From the NCBI RefSeq assembly GCF_028283685.1, contig NZ_JAPWKF010000004.1, positions 248,001 to 312,000 of the forward strand: a DNA stretch of 64,000 nucleotides, given 5' to 3'. Below the pieces are notes generated by a model. That model worked only from the letters and a program-made list of their open reading frames with translations, ran no database searches and was not told the DNA's origin. This DNA comes from Edaphobacter sp. Its GTDB lineage: Bacteria; Acidobacteriota; Terriglobia; Terriglobales; Acidobacteriaceae. Shown in pieces: positions 49,330-58,106 of the stretch (position 1 is its first letter; the number at the start of each line of letters is the position of its first letter). The position numbers and the translations under genes are program-made.

Positions 49330-51168
49330 TTATGCGACGGGCTTGGACTGGATAAGCTCCGGTTCAGCTGCCACCCCCGAAGGAGGCTTCGGGGTTTCGT
49401 CGGAGACCGAGCTGGTGTGCTGCTGATACGCGCCCGCAGCCCAGAAGCTCGGATCGATATCCGGAAAGACATTGTCTCTGCGTTCAATAGCACTCAGCCG
49501 CTTCTCTTCTTCGTCCGTGATGGTGTCATTGTCCTCGAACGACTTCCAGATCGCCTTCACCTCGTTGAACTGATCGTTATGTGTGGTGAAGCGTGCCTCG
49601 GCATAATCGCGAGCGGCTCCGGTCGTGATCAGAAACTGCCAGTCAGAGGATTCCAGCAGAAGAAGTTCGCGGCAAAGCTGCTTCGCGATTCTGCTTCCCA
49701 GCGCAGACTCGCTCCACAATCCGGCCGTCGTGACCTCGCGAGTAAAAAGCTCTGCCGCATAGATGTGCGTGTACGTCCAGCTGGTGTCCGGATTCATCCA
49801 GACCTCATTGTGGCCGCCTGCGCCCCATGAACCTTCCGGCAGAGCAAAGAAGCCGGCGCGCGGATACATGTCCAGATACTCCCCGCACGAGATCATCTCA
49901 ATTCCGGTGTCGTAATCATGCAGCGTGCGCGCAATCGCCTCCAGCCAGAGCGGGCCTTCGAACCACCAGTGACCAAATAACTCGGCATCGAAGGGAGCGC
50001 ACAGGATGGGGGGAATCGCATCGTCGAAGCCAGACTTCAGTGCCTCGTAGACGAGATGCACAAAGTGCGAGGCGTGTGACTTGACCCTCTCTGCGGCCTC
50101 CTGCGGGTAATAGGGCAGCTTGTCGCCCATGTTGACCTTGGTGCCCGTCACGCGCCAGTAGCGATGGCCTCCCGGCCAGCGCTTCTTGTGGAAGTCGAGA
50201 TAGACGCCGTCGCCGGGATAGCCGGTATCCCCGGACCACACTTGAATGCCCGTCCTGGGGTCGCGCGGAAAGACGGAGGTGGCATAACGCTTGTCGTACG
50301 GCCCATCCACGTAATACGGCTGGTAGAGCGAGCGGTGTCCGTTATGCGTCATCGCGACGGTCAACTCATCCGTTGGCACTTGACCATTCGATAACTCGTA
50401 GGGCGAAGGGACACGATGCCCCTTCTCGACCAGGTGCGTATCGACAAAGAAGAATTCAATATCGGATTCAGAAAGTGCCTGCTCGACGCCGATGCGGTCA
50501 AAGCCAGATGGTGCTGGCGAGCCGTCCGCCATGCCGACCGGATAGTTCCAGAATCCCGCCGGACGATAGCCGCACTCCGGTGCCCAGATGCCGCGAGGAT
50601 GCTTACCCAGATGTCGCACGTGCGTCTGTACCGCGGTGCGAATCTGGGCGCGCACGCTCTCGTCGGTTCCCAGCAGCGGCATATAGCCGTGCGTCGCGCC
50701 GCAGGTGATGATGTCGATCAGGCCAATATCGTTGAAGTGCCGGAACCCGGCAATGATGTTGCTGTCCAGCGCGCGAAAGTCCTCGAGTGCCTGAGAGAAG
50801 AAGCGATGCCAGAATCGGGCCGTATCCGCCAGGTGAGCCTCGCCGGACTGCAGAAAGAAGGCTTCATCTTCACGCGCTGCAACGACCTTCCGCGTAAGGT
50901 ACTTCGGAAACTCCGCGATGAAGACGGGGTGTGAAAGCTGCTCCAGCAGAATCGGCGAAAGATTCAGATTGCACTGGAAGCGGATTCCATCACGCTCCAG
51001 GTTGCCGAGCACTCGCAGCAGGGGAAGGTAGGTCTCGGCAGCTGCCTCGTGAAGCCACTCCATGCCATGCGGCCAGGTTCCATGATTCACAACATACGGC
51101 AGATGAGCGTGGAGCGTGAAGGTCAGGTAACCTGACGCACGCTTCGCCTTGGAAGAGGAGTTGTTCAA
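49330..51168 (-). CDS. GH57 1,4-alpha-glucan branching enzyme (DUF1957 C-terminal domain)
   Basis: A 612-residue glycoside hydrolase family 57 enzyme that makes alpha-1,6 branches in glycogen. The N-terminus (GYLTFTLHAHLPYVVNHGTW) is the family motif 1. GIWAPECGYRP carries the nucleophile Glu (about E198) and CAPFDAELFGHWWFEG the acid Asp (about D394). The C-terminal helical domain ends near NVFPDIDPSFWAAG. The start is TTG 51168, with GAGGT eight bases upstream; an ATG a few bases before is out of frame. No other glycogen gene is next to it. Confidence 0.9.
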   Translation of the reverse strand: MNNSSSKAKRASGYLTFTLHAHLPYVVNHGTWPHGMEWLHEAAAETYLPLLRVLGNLERDGIRFQCNLNLSPILLEQLSHPVFIAEFPKYLTRKVVAAREDEAFFLQSGEAHLADTARFWHRFFSQALEDFRALDSNIIAGFRHFNDIGLIDIITCGATHGYMPLLGTDESVRAQIRTAVQTHVRHLGKHPRGIWAPECGYRPAGFWNYPVGMADGSPAPSGFDRIGVEQALSESDIEFFFVDTHLVEKGHRVPSPYELSNGQVPTDELTVAMTHNGHRSLYQPYYVDGPYDKRYATSVFPRDPRTGIQVWSGDTGYPGDGVYLDFHKKRWPGGHRYWRVTGTKVNMGDKLPYYPQEAAERVKSHASHFVHLVYEALKSGFDDAIPPILCAPFDAELFGHWWFEGPLWLEAIARTLHDYDTGIEMISCGEYLDMYPRAGFFALPEGSWGAGGHNEVWMNPDTSWTYTHIYAAELFTREVTTAGLWSESALGSRIAKQLCRELLLLESSDWQFLITTGAARDYAEARFTTHNDQFNEVKAIWKSFEDNDTITDEEEKRLSAIERRDNVFPDIDPSFWAAGAYQQHTSSVSDETPKPPSGVAAEPELIQSKPVA

Positions 51169-51298
51169 GATCCATACCTCAGACCGTTACCGGCCGGTAG
51201 AACTGCATTGATGCGATTGCACAATCTCTCTATGCGCTTCTGCTGGGTATGATGCAGGAACCTCAGTCTAGCACCGCTAAATGCTGTGCCAGAAAAAC

Positions 51299-51342
51299 AA
51301 AAGATGACAGCAGGAACGTGCATTCCTGCTGTCATCTTTTTT
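51299..51342 (-). terminator. Rho-independent terminator after the BON-domain gene
   Basis: A perfect 18-bp inverted repeat (arms 51299-51316 and 51323-51340) with loop CGTGCA. Read on the minus strand it ends in TTTTGTTTTT. It lies about 30 nt past the end of the BON lipoprotein gene. The + strand also has a T-run, so it may stop transcription both ways. Confidence 0.85.
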
Positions 51343-51371
51343 GACTAAAGCCGTTTTTGTTCGGTTAGCGG

Positions 51372-52526
51372 TTACTGTGGCTGATTGTTGTCGGGCGGGT
51401 TCATCGGGCGCCGTCCGTTACCTGAGCCGCCTGTGCTCAAAGTGCTTGAGGTGGATGCCTTCACCGTAAGGGTGTTGTTGATCTTGAAGTTCACCAGGCT
51501 CTCCGAGGGAATCTTTACCTGTTCGCCGCGTGTGACTGTGTTTGCGCCGGCGCCGACACCGCCGCCTGCAACCGAACCGATGGCTGCTCCCTTTCCACCG
51601 CCCGCAAGAGCACCAATAATTGCACCAATCGCGGCGCCGCCACCTACCTTGGCCATCGTGTTCTTGCCGCGGCCCTTGCCTTCGACGGAATAGGGATCCG
51701 AGCTGACAGCCAGTGGCTCACCGCGTCGATCGATGCTGACCAGCTCAATCGTCAACAGGGAGTTTCCTTTGTAGTGAGCGGCTTCCTGTACTGCGGATAC
51801 GCGGCCACTTACTGTCGTGCCCTGCCGGATGGCAACCAGTCCATCGGCCATGATGTCGGTCGCCACGGTGCCCGAGAAGGACTGGCCCTGCTGCGTGGTG
51901 CCGCTGTCCAGCGTCTGCGTGAGGCGGACGGGGATCGTCGTGCCGGAGGGAATCGTCACTGTCCTGAATGCTGGCGGAGGCGGAGGCGGTGGGGGAGCCA
52001 CTGGAACCGGCGCAGGAGCCGGTAGCGGAGCTGGCGCCGGGGCCTCAGCGATGGCAGGATGGCGTTCCACCGGGGCAGGCTTGGCCTTCTTCTCGACAAC
52101 GTGCTTCGGCTTTACTTCTTTCTTCGGCGCCCGCTCTTCCACCGGAGGCGGCGCTACCGGAGCGGGTGCCGCTGCAACAGCCGGAGCGACGGTCAGGTTG
52201 TTGACGACGGTCTTGATGCCTGCGACCTGGGCCACATCGGCCGCCGCCAGCGAGCGGGCTGCGTCGTTGCTGACGTTTCCGTTCAGCGTGACGATTCCAT
52301 TCTGCACCGCAGTCTGGATCTGCTCCGTGCTCAGGGCACTGTCGGAAGAAAGGCGGCTCTGAACCGCGGAGGTCAGGGAGGCGTCATCTGCCACAGGAGG
52401 CTTGCTGCTCTTGCAGCCGGCGATGCTAAGTGTGGCTGCGAGCGCAGTTATGGCAACAAGGTGGCGTGGGGAAAAGGATTCTGGCATGGTCATGTACTTG
52501 TTCTCTTTCCGGCTGCGGTCGCTCAT
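51372..52526 (-). CDS. BON-domain lipoprotein with proline-rich linker and glycine-zipper C-terminus
   Basis: A 384-residue envelope protein. The start at 52526 has AAGGAG at six bases; the frame is open 34 codons further without a site. The signal ends in the lipobox SIAGC. A BON domain follows (SLTSAVQSRLSSDSALSTEQ, GIVTLNGNVSNDAARSLAAA), a domain often seen in stress-induced envelope proteins. Then comes a Pro/Ala/Lys linker including eight consecutive prolines, a beta-rich TIPSGTTIPVRLTQTLDSGT region, and Gly-rich helices of glycine-zipper type (GGGAAIGAIIGALAGGGKGA). A structural or stress role is inferred. Confidence 0.82.
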   Translation of the reverse strand: MSDRSRKENKYMTMPESFSPRHLVAITALAATLSIAGCKSSKPPVADDASLTSAVQSRLSSDSALSTEQIQTAVQNGIVTLNGNVSNDAARSLAAADVAQVAGIKTVVNNLTVAPAVAAAPAPVAPPPVEERAPKKEVKPKHVVEKKAKPAPVERHPAIAEAPAPAPLPAPAPVPVAPPPPPPPPAFRTVTIPSGTTIPVRLTQTLDSGTTQQGQSFSGTVATDIMADGLVAIRQGTTVSGRVSAVQEAAHYKGNSLLTIELVSIDRRGEPLAVSSDPYSVEGKGRGKNTMAKVGGGAAIGAIIGALAGGGKGAAIGSVAGGGVGAGANTVTRGEQVKIPSESLVNFKINNTLTVKASTSSTLSTGGSGNGRRPMNPPDNNQPQ

Positions 52527-52958
52527 GGAACTCCTTGTGAGTTCAGAGGGATACGATGTGATGCGAGTGTAGATGATGGCCACCCCAATGAAGTCGCATT
52601 TTGTCGCGCCGAGCACAAGATGGCCCAACTATAGGACGGCAAAAGTAGCGCCAGGGAAGCCGCCCATTTGCGGACTCTGTCACGGACGTTCCCGGCTGTC
52701 AGTCGGCGCGCAACCCAATCGATCAGAGGGGCATCCACATTTAGTTAGAACGTGCTGCGTCATTTGGATGAAACACGAAGGCCCGACAACGAATTCGGTC
52801 CCGGGAACACAATCCATCGGCGTGGACTGGCATACGTAAAGATTGGCGCCGTCTGCTGGTAAAGTTGCAGTGCGACCGCTCTTCTGCAAAGCTTAAGTTG
52901 CAGAAGAAACAATAGAAAGGGCGATACCATTCGCTCGACGACCCGAAGGAGATACGAC
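52527..52958. promoter_or_regulatory. Divergent intergenic region between BON and YtxH genes
   Basis: These 432 bases should hold promoters for both neighbours. I see no convincing gene. The only clear structure is the inverted repeat at 52880-52907. No consensus sigma70 pair stands out. Confidence 0.4.
52880..52907. repeat. 10-bp inverted repeat upstream of the YtxH gene
   Basis: TCTTCTGCAA (52880-52889), spacer AGCTTAAG, TTGCAGAAGA (52898-52907). Perfect arms with a palindromic-looking spacer (CTTAAG), 52 nt before the YtxH ATG. It could be an operator for a dimeric regulator or a leader hairpin. Confidence 0.5.
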
Positions 52959-53348
52959 ATGGCTGACAACGATAACGGCGCGAGCGGACTGGGATGGTTT
53001 CTCGCAGGTTTGGGTCTTGGTGCGCTGGTAGGTGTTCTCTACGCGCCCAAGGCCGGTAAAGAGACACGTGACGATCTGCGGGCGAGTGCGCTCGAGGCCA
53101 AAGACAAGGCCTCGGCCTATGCCGCACAGGGTCGTGAGCGTGCTACCGAATATGCCGCGCAGGGCCGCGAGCAGATCAACGAGTACGCCGATCGAGGACG
53201 CGAGTACTACGACCGTGGACGCACACAGTGGTCGGAGTATGTTGAGAAGGGCAAGGGACTGATCCAGGATCAGCAGGGGAAGATCTCCTCAGCAATCGAT
53301 GCTGGCAAGCAGGCCTACACCAGCGCGACTCAGGAGACATCTTCCTAA
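52959..53348 (+). CDS. YtxH-domain protein with 11-residue repeats
   Basis: A 129-residue protein. One N-terminal membrane segment (GLGWFLAGLGLGALVGVLYA) is followed by the YtxH signature PKAGKETRDDLR. The remainder is amphipathic helix with repeats of about 11 residues (YAAQGRERATE, YAAQGREQINE, YADRGREYYDR), as in LEA-like or YtxH stress proteins. It probably lies along the membrane under general stress. GAAGGAG at the right distance supports the start. Confidence 0.85.
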   Translation: MADNDNGASGLGWFLAGLGLGALVGVLYAPKAGKETRDDLRASALEAKDKASAYAAQGRERATEYAAQGREQINEYADRGREYYDRGRTQWSEYVEKGKGLIQDQQGKISSAIDAGKQAYTSATQETSS

Positions 53349-53423
53349 GCTGCACCACCGTGTCCGGGGTCCGGACGTACATGCAGCACCCCGGACAGCT
53401 GGGCAGTTTCAGGAGGAGTTCCC

Positions 53424-53969
53424 ATGATGATTCTTGGACTTTGGTTGCAGGAGGCAGGTTCGATCTCTGCCGGAAACTCGCGCCTGTTGATGTTCTTCGT
53501 CGGTATGGTCGCTTTCGCCATGCTCGTGCAGGCGGTTGTGGTCGTCATCGCGGCAATCGGCGCCGCCAAGGCGCGTAGCCGTGTGATCGCCATCGTGGAA
53601 GAGGTCCGCTCTAAGACCATGCCGGTGCTCGACAGCGCACAGGAAATGGTCAACGATCTTCATCCCAAGGTCCGCATCATCGCGGAAAACCTGGTCGAGA
53701 CCAGCCACGTTGTTCGTTCCAAGGCTCAGGAGTTCGACGCCACCATCTCCGACGTCAATCTGCGGGCACGCGCACAGACTGAGCGTATGGATGATATGGT
53801 CTCTTCCGTCCTGGATAGCACGGTTGGCATTGCCTCAACGATTCAGAGAAGCGTGACCGCTCCCGTTCGTGAATTTAATGGGCTGATGTCCGGCCTGAAG
53901 GCGGGAATCGATACGCTGGTTGGACGAGGCAGAAACGGCAACCGTCCTCGCGACGACCAGGATGAGTAG
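53424..53969 (+). CDS. DUF948-like membrane-anchored coiled-coil protein
   Basis: A 181-residue protein: an N-terminal membrane helix (MLVQAVVVVIAAIGAAKARS region), then a long helix with heptad character (SKTMPVLDSAQEMVNDLHPK through VNLRARAQTERMDDMVSSVL) and a basic-acidic tail. It resembles DUF948 proteins, which often follow YtxH genes. GGAGGAGTTCCC precedes the ATG. The 75-nt spacing suggests a YtxH-DUF948 operon linked to envelope stress. Confidence 0.72.
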   Translation: MMILGLWLQEAGSISAGNSRLLMFFVGMVAFAMLVQAVVVVIAAIGAAKARSRVIAIVEEVRSKTMPVLDSAQEMVNDLHPKVRIIAENLVETSHVVRSKAQEFDATISDVNLRARAQTERMDDMVSSVLDSTVGIASTIQRSVTAPVREFNGLMSGLKAGIDTLVGRGRNGNRPRDDQDE

Positions 53970-53984
53970 GACGGGCACCGCCAG

Positions 53985-55109
53985 CTAGACGATCCAGCCT
54001 CCGCCTACAACCTCGTCATCCTGGTAGAACACTGCAGACTGCCCCGGCGTAATCGCGCGCTGGGGCTCGTCGAACTGCGCATGGACCAGGTCTCCCCCGG
54101 TGCCCGTAAGTGTCGCCGCCGCCGGCGTATGGCGATGCCGGATCTTCGCGGTGACGCGAAGCTCTTCTCCCTCACCAAGACCGGCGATCGAGATCCAGTT
54201 CAGCCGGTTTGCTGTCAGATCGCGTGACATCAGACCCTCGTCCGCTCCCACTGTCACCTGGTGCGAATCAGGGTGAATCGCGAGTACATACAGCGGATTT
54301 GGTGCGCTGATTCCGATGCCCTTGCGCTGACCGACCGTAAAGCTGTGAATGCCCTGGTGATGCCCGATGACCTCACCGGCCGGCGTCACCAGATCACCGG
54401 AGAGATCGGGCATCTCCTCGCCCTGTTCGTCGAGGTAGGCCTTCAGGAAGGCACTGTAGTCGCCGTTCGGGATGAAGCAGATCTCCTGCGAGTCGGGCTT
54501 CTGGGCCAGCGCCAGCCCGGCATCCGCCGCTCGCTGCCGTACCTGGGGCTTCACCATCTCGCCTAACGGAAAGAGCGTGCGCGAGAGCTGCTCCTGGGTG
54601 AGGCCGAAGAGAAAGTAAGTCTGGTCCTTCGACTTGTCTTCCGGACGCGAGAGAATCCATCGCTTACGCGCTTCGTCGTAGCGGTTGCGCGCATAGTGGC
54701 CCGTTGCGATGCGCTCGGCGCCGATCTGCCGCGCTGTCAGCAGCAGCTGATCGAACTTCAGATGGTTGTTGCACAGTGTGCAGGGAATCGGTGTACGACC
54801 GGCAAGGTATTCGTCGACGAACGGCCGCACCACATCAGCCTCGAACCGCTCCTGCTGGTTCACGACGTAGTAGGGAATGCCGATCTGCTCGGCGACCGCT
54901 CGCGCGTCGTAGACGTCGTCGATCGAGCAGCAGCGCCCCTGGACCGCCTCGGGCATGCCTTCGTGCCCGGCGAGCCGGCGCTGATTCCACAGCTGCAGCG
55001 TCAGGCCGACGACCGGATGCCCTTCGGCGCGCAGCATCGCCGCGACTGCCGAGGAATCAACTCCTCCCGACATGGCGACTGCGATCGTGCTGTTCGTCTC
55101 GACGGCCAT
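53985..55109 (-). CDS. mnmA: tRNA-specific 2-thiouridylase MnmA
   Basis: MnmA thiolates U34 of Lys, Glu and Gln tRNAs using persulfide sulfur and ATP. 374 residues. AVAMSGGVDSSAV is the PP-loop. C110 (in TPIPCTLCNN) and C211 (in DSQEICFIPNG) are the two catalytic cysteines. ATGHYARN and KDQTYFLFGL are conserved. Of three nested starts I use 55109, which has GGAG six bases upstream; GTG 55121 and ATG 55115 are alternatives. Confidence 0.95.
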   Translation of the reverse strand: MAVETNSTIAVAMSGGVDSSAVAAMLRAEGHPVVGLTLQLWNQRRLAGHEGMPEAVQGRCCSIDDVYDARAVAEQIGIPYYVVNQQERFEADVVRPFVDEYLAGRTPIPCTLCNNHLKFDQLLLTARQIGAERIATGHYARNRYDEARKRWILSRPEDKSKDQTYFLFGLTQEQLSRTLFPLGEMVKPQVRQRAADAGLALAQKPDSQEICFIPNGDYSAFLKAYLDEQGEEMPDLSGDLVTPAGEVIGHHQGIHSFTVGQRKGIGISAPNPLYVLAIHPDSHQVTVGADEGLMSRDLTANRLNWISIAGLGEGEELRVTAKIRHRHTPAAATLTGTGGDLVHAQFDEPQRAITPGQSAVFYQDDEVVGGGWIV

Positions 55110-55242
55110 CCTCATCTCCACACTCTATTTTCGCAGAGTTTGACGCCGATCGTGCAGTTTGCAGCGTATCTCTCCTGTCTTGTTCGGCTTCCGCGTGTGT
55201 CCGGTTTGGCTTCGGCGCATCGAATGGGATAGAAGGGTGATG

Positions 55243-56826
55243 ATGAAGATTCTGACGGCAGAAGAGATGGGAGCGGCCGACCGCCGCACCGCTGAGCAGG
55301 CAGGCATTCCAATGGCGCAGCTGATGGATGCTGCAGGCACTGCGGTCGCCGCCTTTTGCCTGCGCCGTTTCCCGGATGTCAGGAGCATCGTCGCTCTCTG
55401 CGGGAAGGGCAATAACGGCGGTGATGGTGTGGTCGCGGCGCGTGTGCTGGCTGCAAGAGGAATCACTGCGCGCGTCGTCCTGCTGGGCAGCTCCGCTGAT
55501 GTGAAAGGCGATGCCGCAGGTGCGCTCGATCAACTCCGCCGTGAGACGCCGCAGGTTGCGATTACGGAGGTCTTCACGGAAGAGGAGCTTGCTGCGGCGA
55601 TTCATGCGCAGCCTGCGGATCTCCTGCTCGACGCCGTGGTGGGAACCGGCTTCAAGCCGCCGCTGCGTGGACTGGCCGAGGCTGCCCGCAAGCTGATTGC
55701 GGAGATGGCTACACCGGTCGTCTCGGTCGATCTTCCCAGCGGCTGGAACGCGGACTCTCTGGAGCAGACAGGCGATGGAGCCTATCGCTCCAACGCTGTC
55801 GTCACCTTTACCGCTCCCAAGCGAGCCCATATCTTCGGCTATCTCACGCCTGGTCCCGTCGTCGTTGCGCCTATCGGTTCGCCGGATTCGGTTGTGCTCT
55901 CGGGCGCGAATCTTTACTGGACCGGATCGTCCAAGACAATCGCTGAGAAGCCGCGCGATGCCAACTCGAACAAAGGTAAATACGGACACGTTCTGCTGAT
56001 CGGCGGAAGCTATGGAACGGCGGGCGCACCATCGATGTCGTCGCTAGCGGCCATGCGTACAGGCGCTGGACTGGTCACGGCGGCGGTGCCGAAGTCGGTG
56101 GTCGATCTGGTGGCAGGCATCGCGCCGGAGCTGATGGTCAAGCCGCTCGAGGAAGGTCCGGAAGGTGCCATTGCACTCTCGAATGTTCAGGGTGCCCAGC
56201 TGGAGAAGCTGATCGAACGAATGTCGGTGCTGGCCATCGGCCCGGGCCTCTCGCAGAGAGGCGAGGCCTCTGCTGCCGTGCGTGAATTGATTGCCAGGAC
56301 GAAGCTGCCTGCTGTCATCGATGCTGACGGCCTCAATGCATTTGCAGGCGCGACCGATCTGCTCGACGGCAGCGGCCGCACGCTCGTGCTGACGCCGCAT
56401 CCCGGCGAGATGGCTCGTCTGGCTGGAATGACAGTGAAGGAAGTTGAGGCCGATCGCATTGGTTTGGCGAGGAGCTTTGCGACCAAGCACAAACTGACGC
56501 TGGTGCTCAAAGGCTGGCGAACGCTGGTGGCTCATCCTGACGGCAGCATCGGCGTCAACACGACCGGCAACCCCGCGATGTCGAAGGGCGGCAGCGGCGA
56601 TATTCTGACAGGCATCGTTGCGGCGATGCTGGCACAGTTTCCCGACGATGTTGCCAGGGCGGTGGAGACCGCGGTTTATCTGCATGGCCTGGCGGCGGAC
56701 TTTGCCGCCCGCGAGATGGACGAGCACACGGTGCTGGCGACCGATACGGTGGCACATCTGTCGAACGGGTTTCGCTACCGTGTCCGCGATGAAGATAACC
56801 TCACATGGCTGTGTGGCCTTCGCTAG
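55243..56826 (+). CDS. nnr: Bifunctional NAD(P)H-hydrate repair enzyme (epimerase + ADP/ATP-dependent dehydratase)
   Basis: Repairs damaged NAD(P)HX. The N-terminal YjeF_N epimerase domain (about 1-215) has LTAEEMGAADRRT, CGKGNNGGDGVVAARVL and VSVDLPSGWNADS. The C-terminal ribokinase-like dehydratase (about 235-525) has HVLLIGGSYGTAGAP, AIGPGLS, LTPHPGEMARL and NPAMSKGGSGDILTGI with the catalytic GGSGD. 527 residues. I use ATG 55243, with AGAAGGG five bases upstream; ATG 55240 is in the same frame. tsaE follows within 17 nt, a common pairing. Confidence 0.94.
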   Translation: MKILTAEEMGAADRRTAEQAGIPMAQLMDAAGTAVAAFCLRRFPDVRSIVALCGKGNNGGDGVVAARVLAARGITARVVLLGSSADVKGDAAGALDQLRRETPQVAITEVFTEEELAAAIHAQPADLLLDAVVGTGFKPPLRGLAEAARKLIAEMATPVVSVDLPSGWNADSLEQTGDGAYRSNAVVTFTAPKRAHIFGYLTPGPVVVAPIGSPDSVVLSGANLYWTGSSKTIAEKPRDANSNKGKYGHVLLIGGSYGTAGAPSMSSLAAMRTGAGLVTAAVPKSVVDLVAGIAPELMVKPLEEGPEGAIALSNVQGAQLEKLIERMSVLAIGPGLSQRGEASAAVRELIARTKLPAVIDADGLNAFAGATDLLDGSGRTLVLTPHPGEMARLAGMTVKEVEADRIGLARSFATKHKLTLVLKGWRTLVAHPDGSIGVNTTGNPAMSKGGSGDILTGIVAAMLAQFPDDVARAVETAVYLHGLAADFAAREMDEHTVLATDTVAHLSNGFRYRVRDEDNLTWLCGLR

Positions 56827-56842
56827 AGAAAGAGGAGAGCAG

Positions 56843-57292
56843 TTGACGACGTATAACCGAGAGAAGCGATTCAAGACGCGCAGCGTGGCCGGAACCCTGG
56901 CACTGGGCGAAAAGATCTCTGAGATCCTGTCCCCCACGCCGAAGCTGGTGGTGTTGCGCGGCGAGGTGGGCGCTGGCAAGACGACCCTGGTGAAGGGTAT
57001 TGCCGAGGCGCTGGGAGCCGCGACCGAAGAAGACGTTACCAGCCCGACCTTTACGCTGGTGCATGAGTACCAGGGGCGTAAGGTGAAGCTCTACCATCTT
57101 GATCTTTACCGGCTGGAGACGGAGCGCGAGATCGAGGCGCTGGGCATCGATGAGATGGCCGCCGATCCCAATGCGCTAGTCCTCGTTGAGTGGGGCGAGC
57201 GCTTCGAGAGCATCGCCTCGCGTGCGGATGCTGAGATCGCCATGGAGCACGGCGAGGACAATGAGCGTTCGATGATGGTGCGCTGGCGCTAG
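56843..57292 (+). CDS. tsaE: tRNA threonylcarbamoyladenosine biosynthesis ATPase TsaE
   Basis: TsaE is the small ATPase that, with TsaD and TsaB, drives t6A37 formation on ANN-decoding tRNAs. 149 residues. Walker A is RGEVGAGKTT (39-48); TSPTFTLVHEY, YHLDLYRLE and VEWGERF are the conserved switch and Walker-B-like parts. The start is TTG 56843, with AGAGGAGA at good spacing and no ATG available nearby. It probably forms an operon with the NAD(P)HX repair gene. Confidence 0.93.
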   Translation: MTTYNREKRFKTRSVAGTLALGEKISEILSPTPKLVVLRGEVGAGKTTLVKGIAEALGAATEEDVTSPTFTLVHEYQGRKVKLYHLDLYRLETEREIEALGIDEMAADPNALVLVEWGERFESIASRADAEIAMEHGEDNERSMMVRWR

Positions 57293-57296
57293 GCTC

Positions 57297-58103
57297 TCAG
57301 GCGAGCTTTCCGCGGCCGGTATAGCGATAGAGGGCGCATAGCTCGTCGCCTGTGGAGCCGTATTCGGCCTGTTGGGCGATGGCTTCGAGATCGGCTGCGT
57401 GATCTTCTGGCGTCATGGGCACGGAGCCCTGCCAGAGCAGGTGGAAGGCAGGATGCTTCTCCAGCATGGAGCCGTGTTCGGCGTTGACGTAGAGCAGATC
57501 GACTGTGCCGGGATGCGCGGCGAAGGCCGCCTCGATGCGACGGAGAAAGAGCTTCATCACCGGCGCCTCGAAGGGATGAAAAAGAAAGACCACCGTCGGC
57601 GTCGTGGGCAGCTCGAAGCTGAGTGCATCTTCCAGAACGATGCGAGTCGGAGCGATGGTTCCGGCGGTCGGGTCAGCCTTGTGCGTTCGTTTCCAGAGGG
57701 CAACATTGGCTTCGGCTATCTTCGCCATCGCCGGGTTGAGCTCAACGCCGATAACCTGGCGGAAGGGAAGCTCGCTGGCCAGCATCACGGCGCGTCCCTT
57801 GCCTGCTCCGACGTCGAGGAAGGTGTAGTCGGTGATGTGAGCCGGTGGGTCGGTTCGACGCCAGTGATCGACGAGTGTGCGCAGGATGGAGGGCGCGACG
57901 CCGTAGTAGGCGGTGACGTGCTCGTCGTTCTCATGGCCGGTGACGAGATCGCTGGCCGGAACCAGACCGCTGGTATCGGTGCCATGCATCTGGTCGAAGG
58001 GGTGAATCGGTGTTGCCGTTGCTATGAGCAGATCGCGGGGGCGAATCGGCTGCACCTTGGCGGTCGTCTTTGTGGCGGTCTTCGCCTTGGGTGCCTTGGC
58101 CAT
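57297..58103 (-). CDS. Class I SAM-dependent methyltransferase, unknown substrate
   Basis: A 268-residue protein. A 15-residue Lys/Ala/Thr-rich N-terminus is followed by the methyltransferase domain: TFLDVGAGKGRAVMLASELP is motif I and VIGVELNPAMAKIAEANVAL motif II. VVFLFHPFEAPVMKLFLRRI lies at motif IV. The layout (ILRTLVDHWRRTDP before motif I) resembles a group of uncharacterised or DOT1-like-fold methyltransferases. It starts 3 nt after the MIP18 gene stop, so the two are co-transcribed. Confidence 0.8.
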   Translation of the reverse strand: MAKAPKAKTATKTTAKVQPIRPRDLLIATATPIHPFDQMHGTDTSGLVPASDLVTGHENDEHVTAYYGVAPSILRTLVDHWRRTDPPAHITDYTFLDVGAGKGRAVMLASELPFRQVIGVELNPAMAKIAEANVALWKRTHKADPTAGTIAPTRIVLEDALSFELPTTPTVVFLFHPFEAPVMKLFLRRIEAAFAAHPGTVDLLYVNAEHGSMLEKHPAFHLLWQGSVPMTPEDHAADLEAIAQQAEYGSTGDELCALYRYTGRGKLA

Positions 58104-58106
58104 GAT

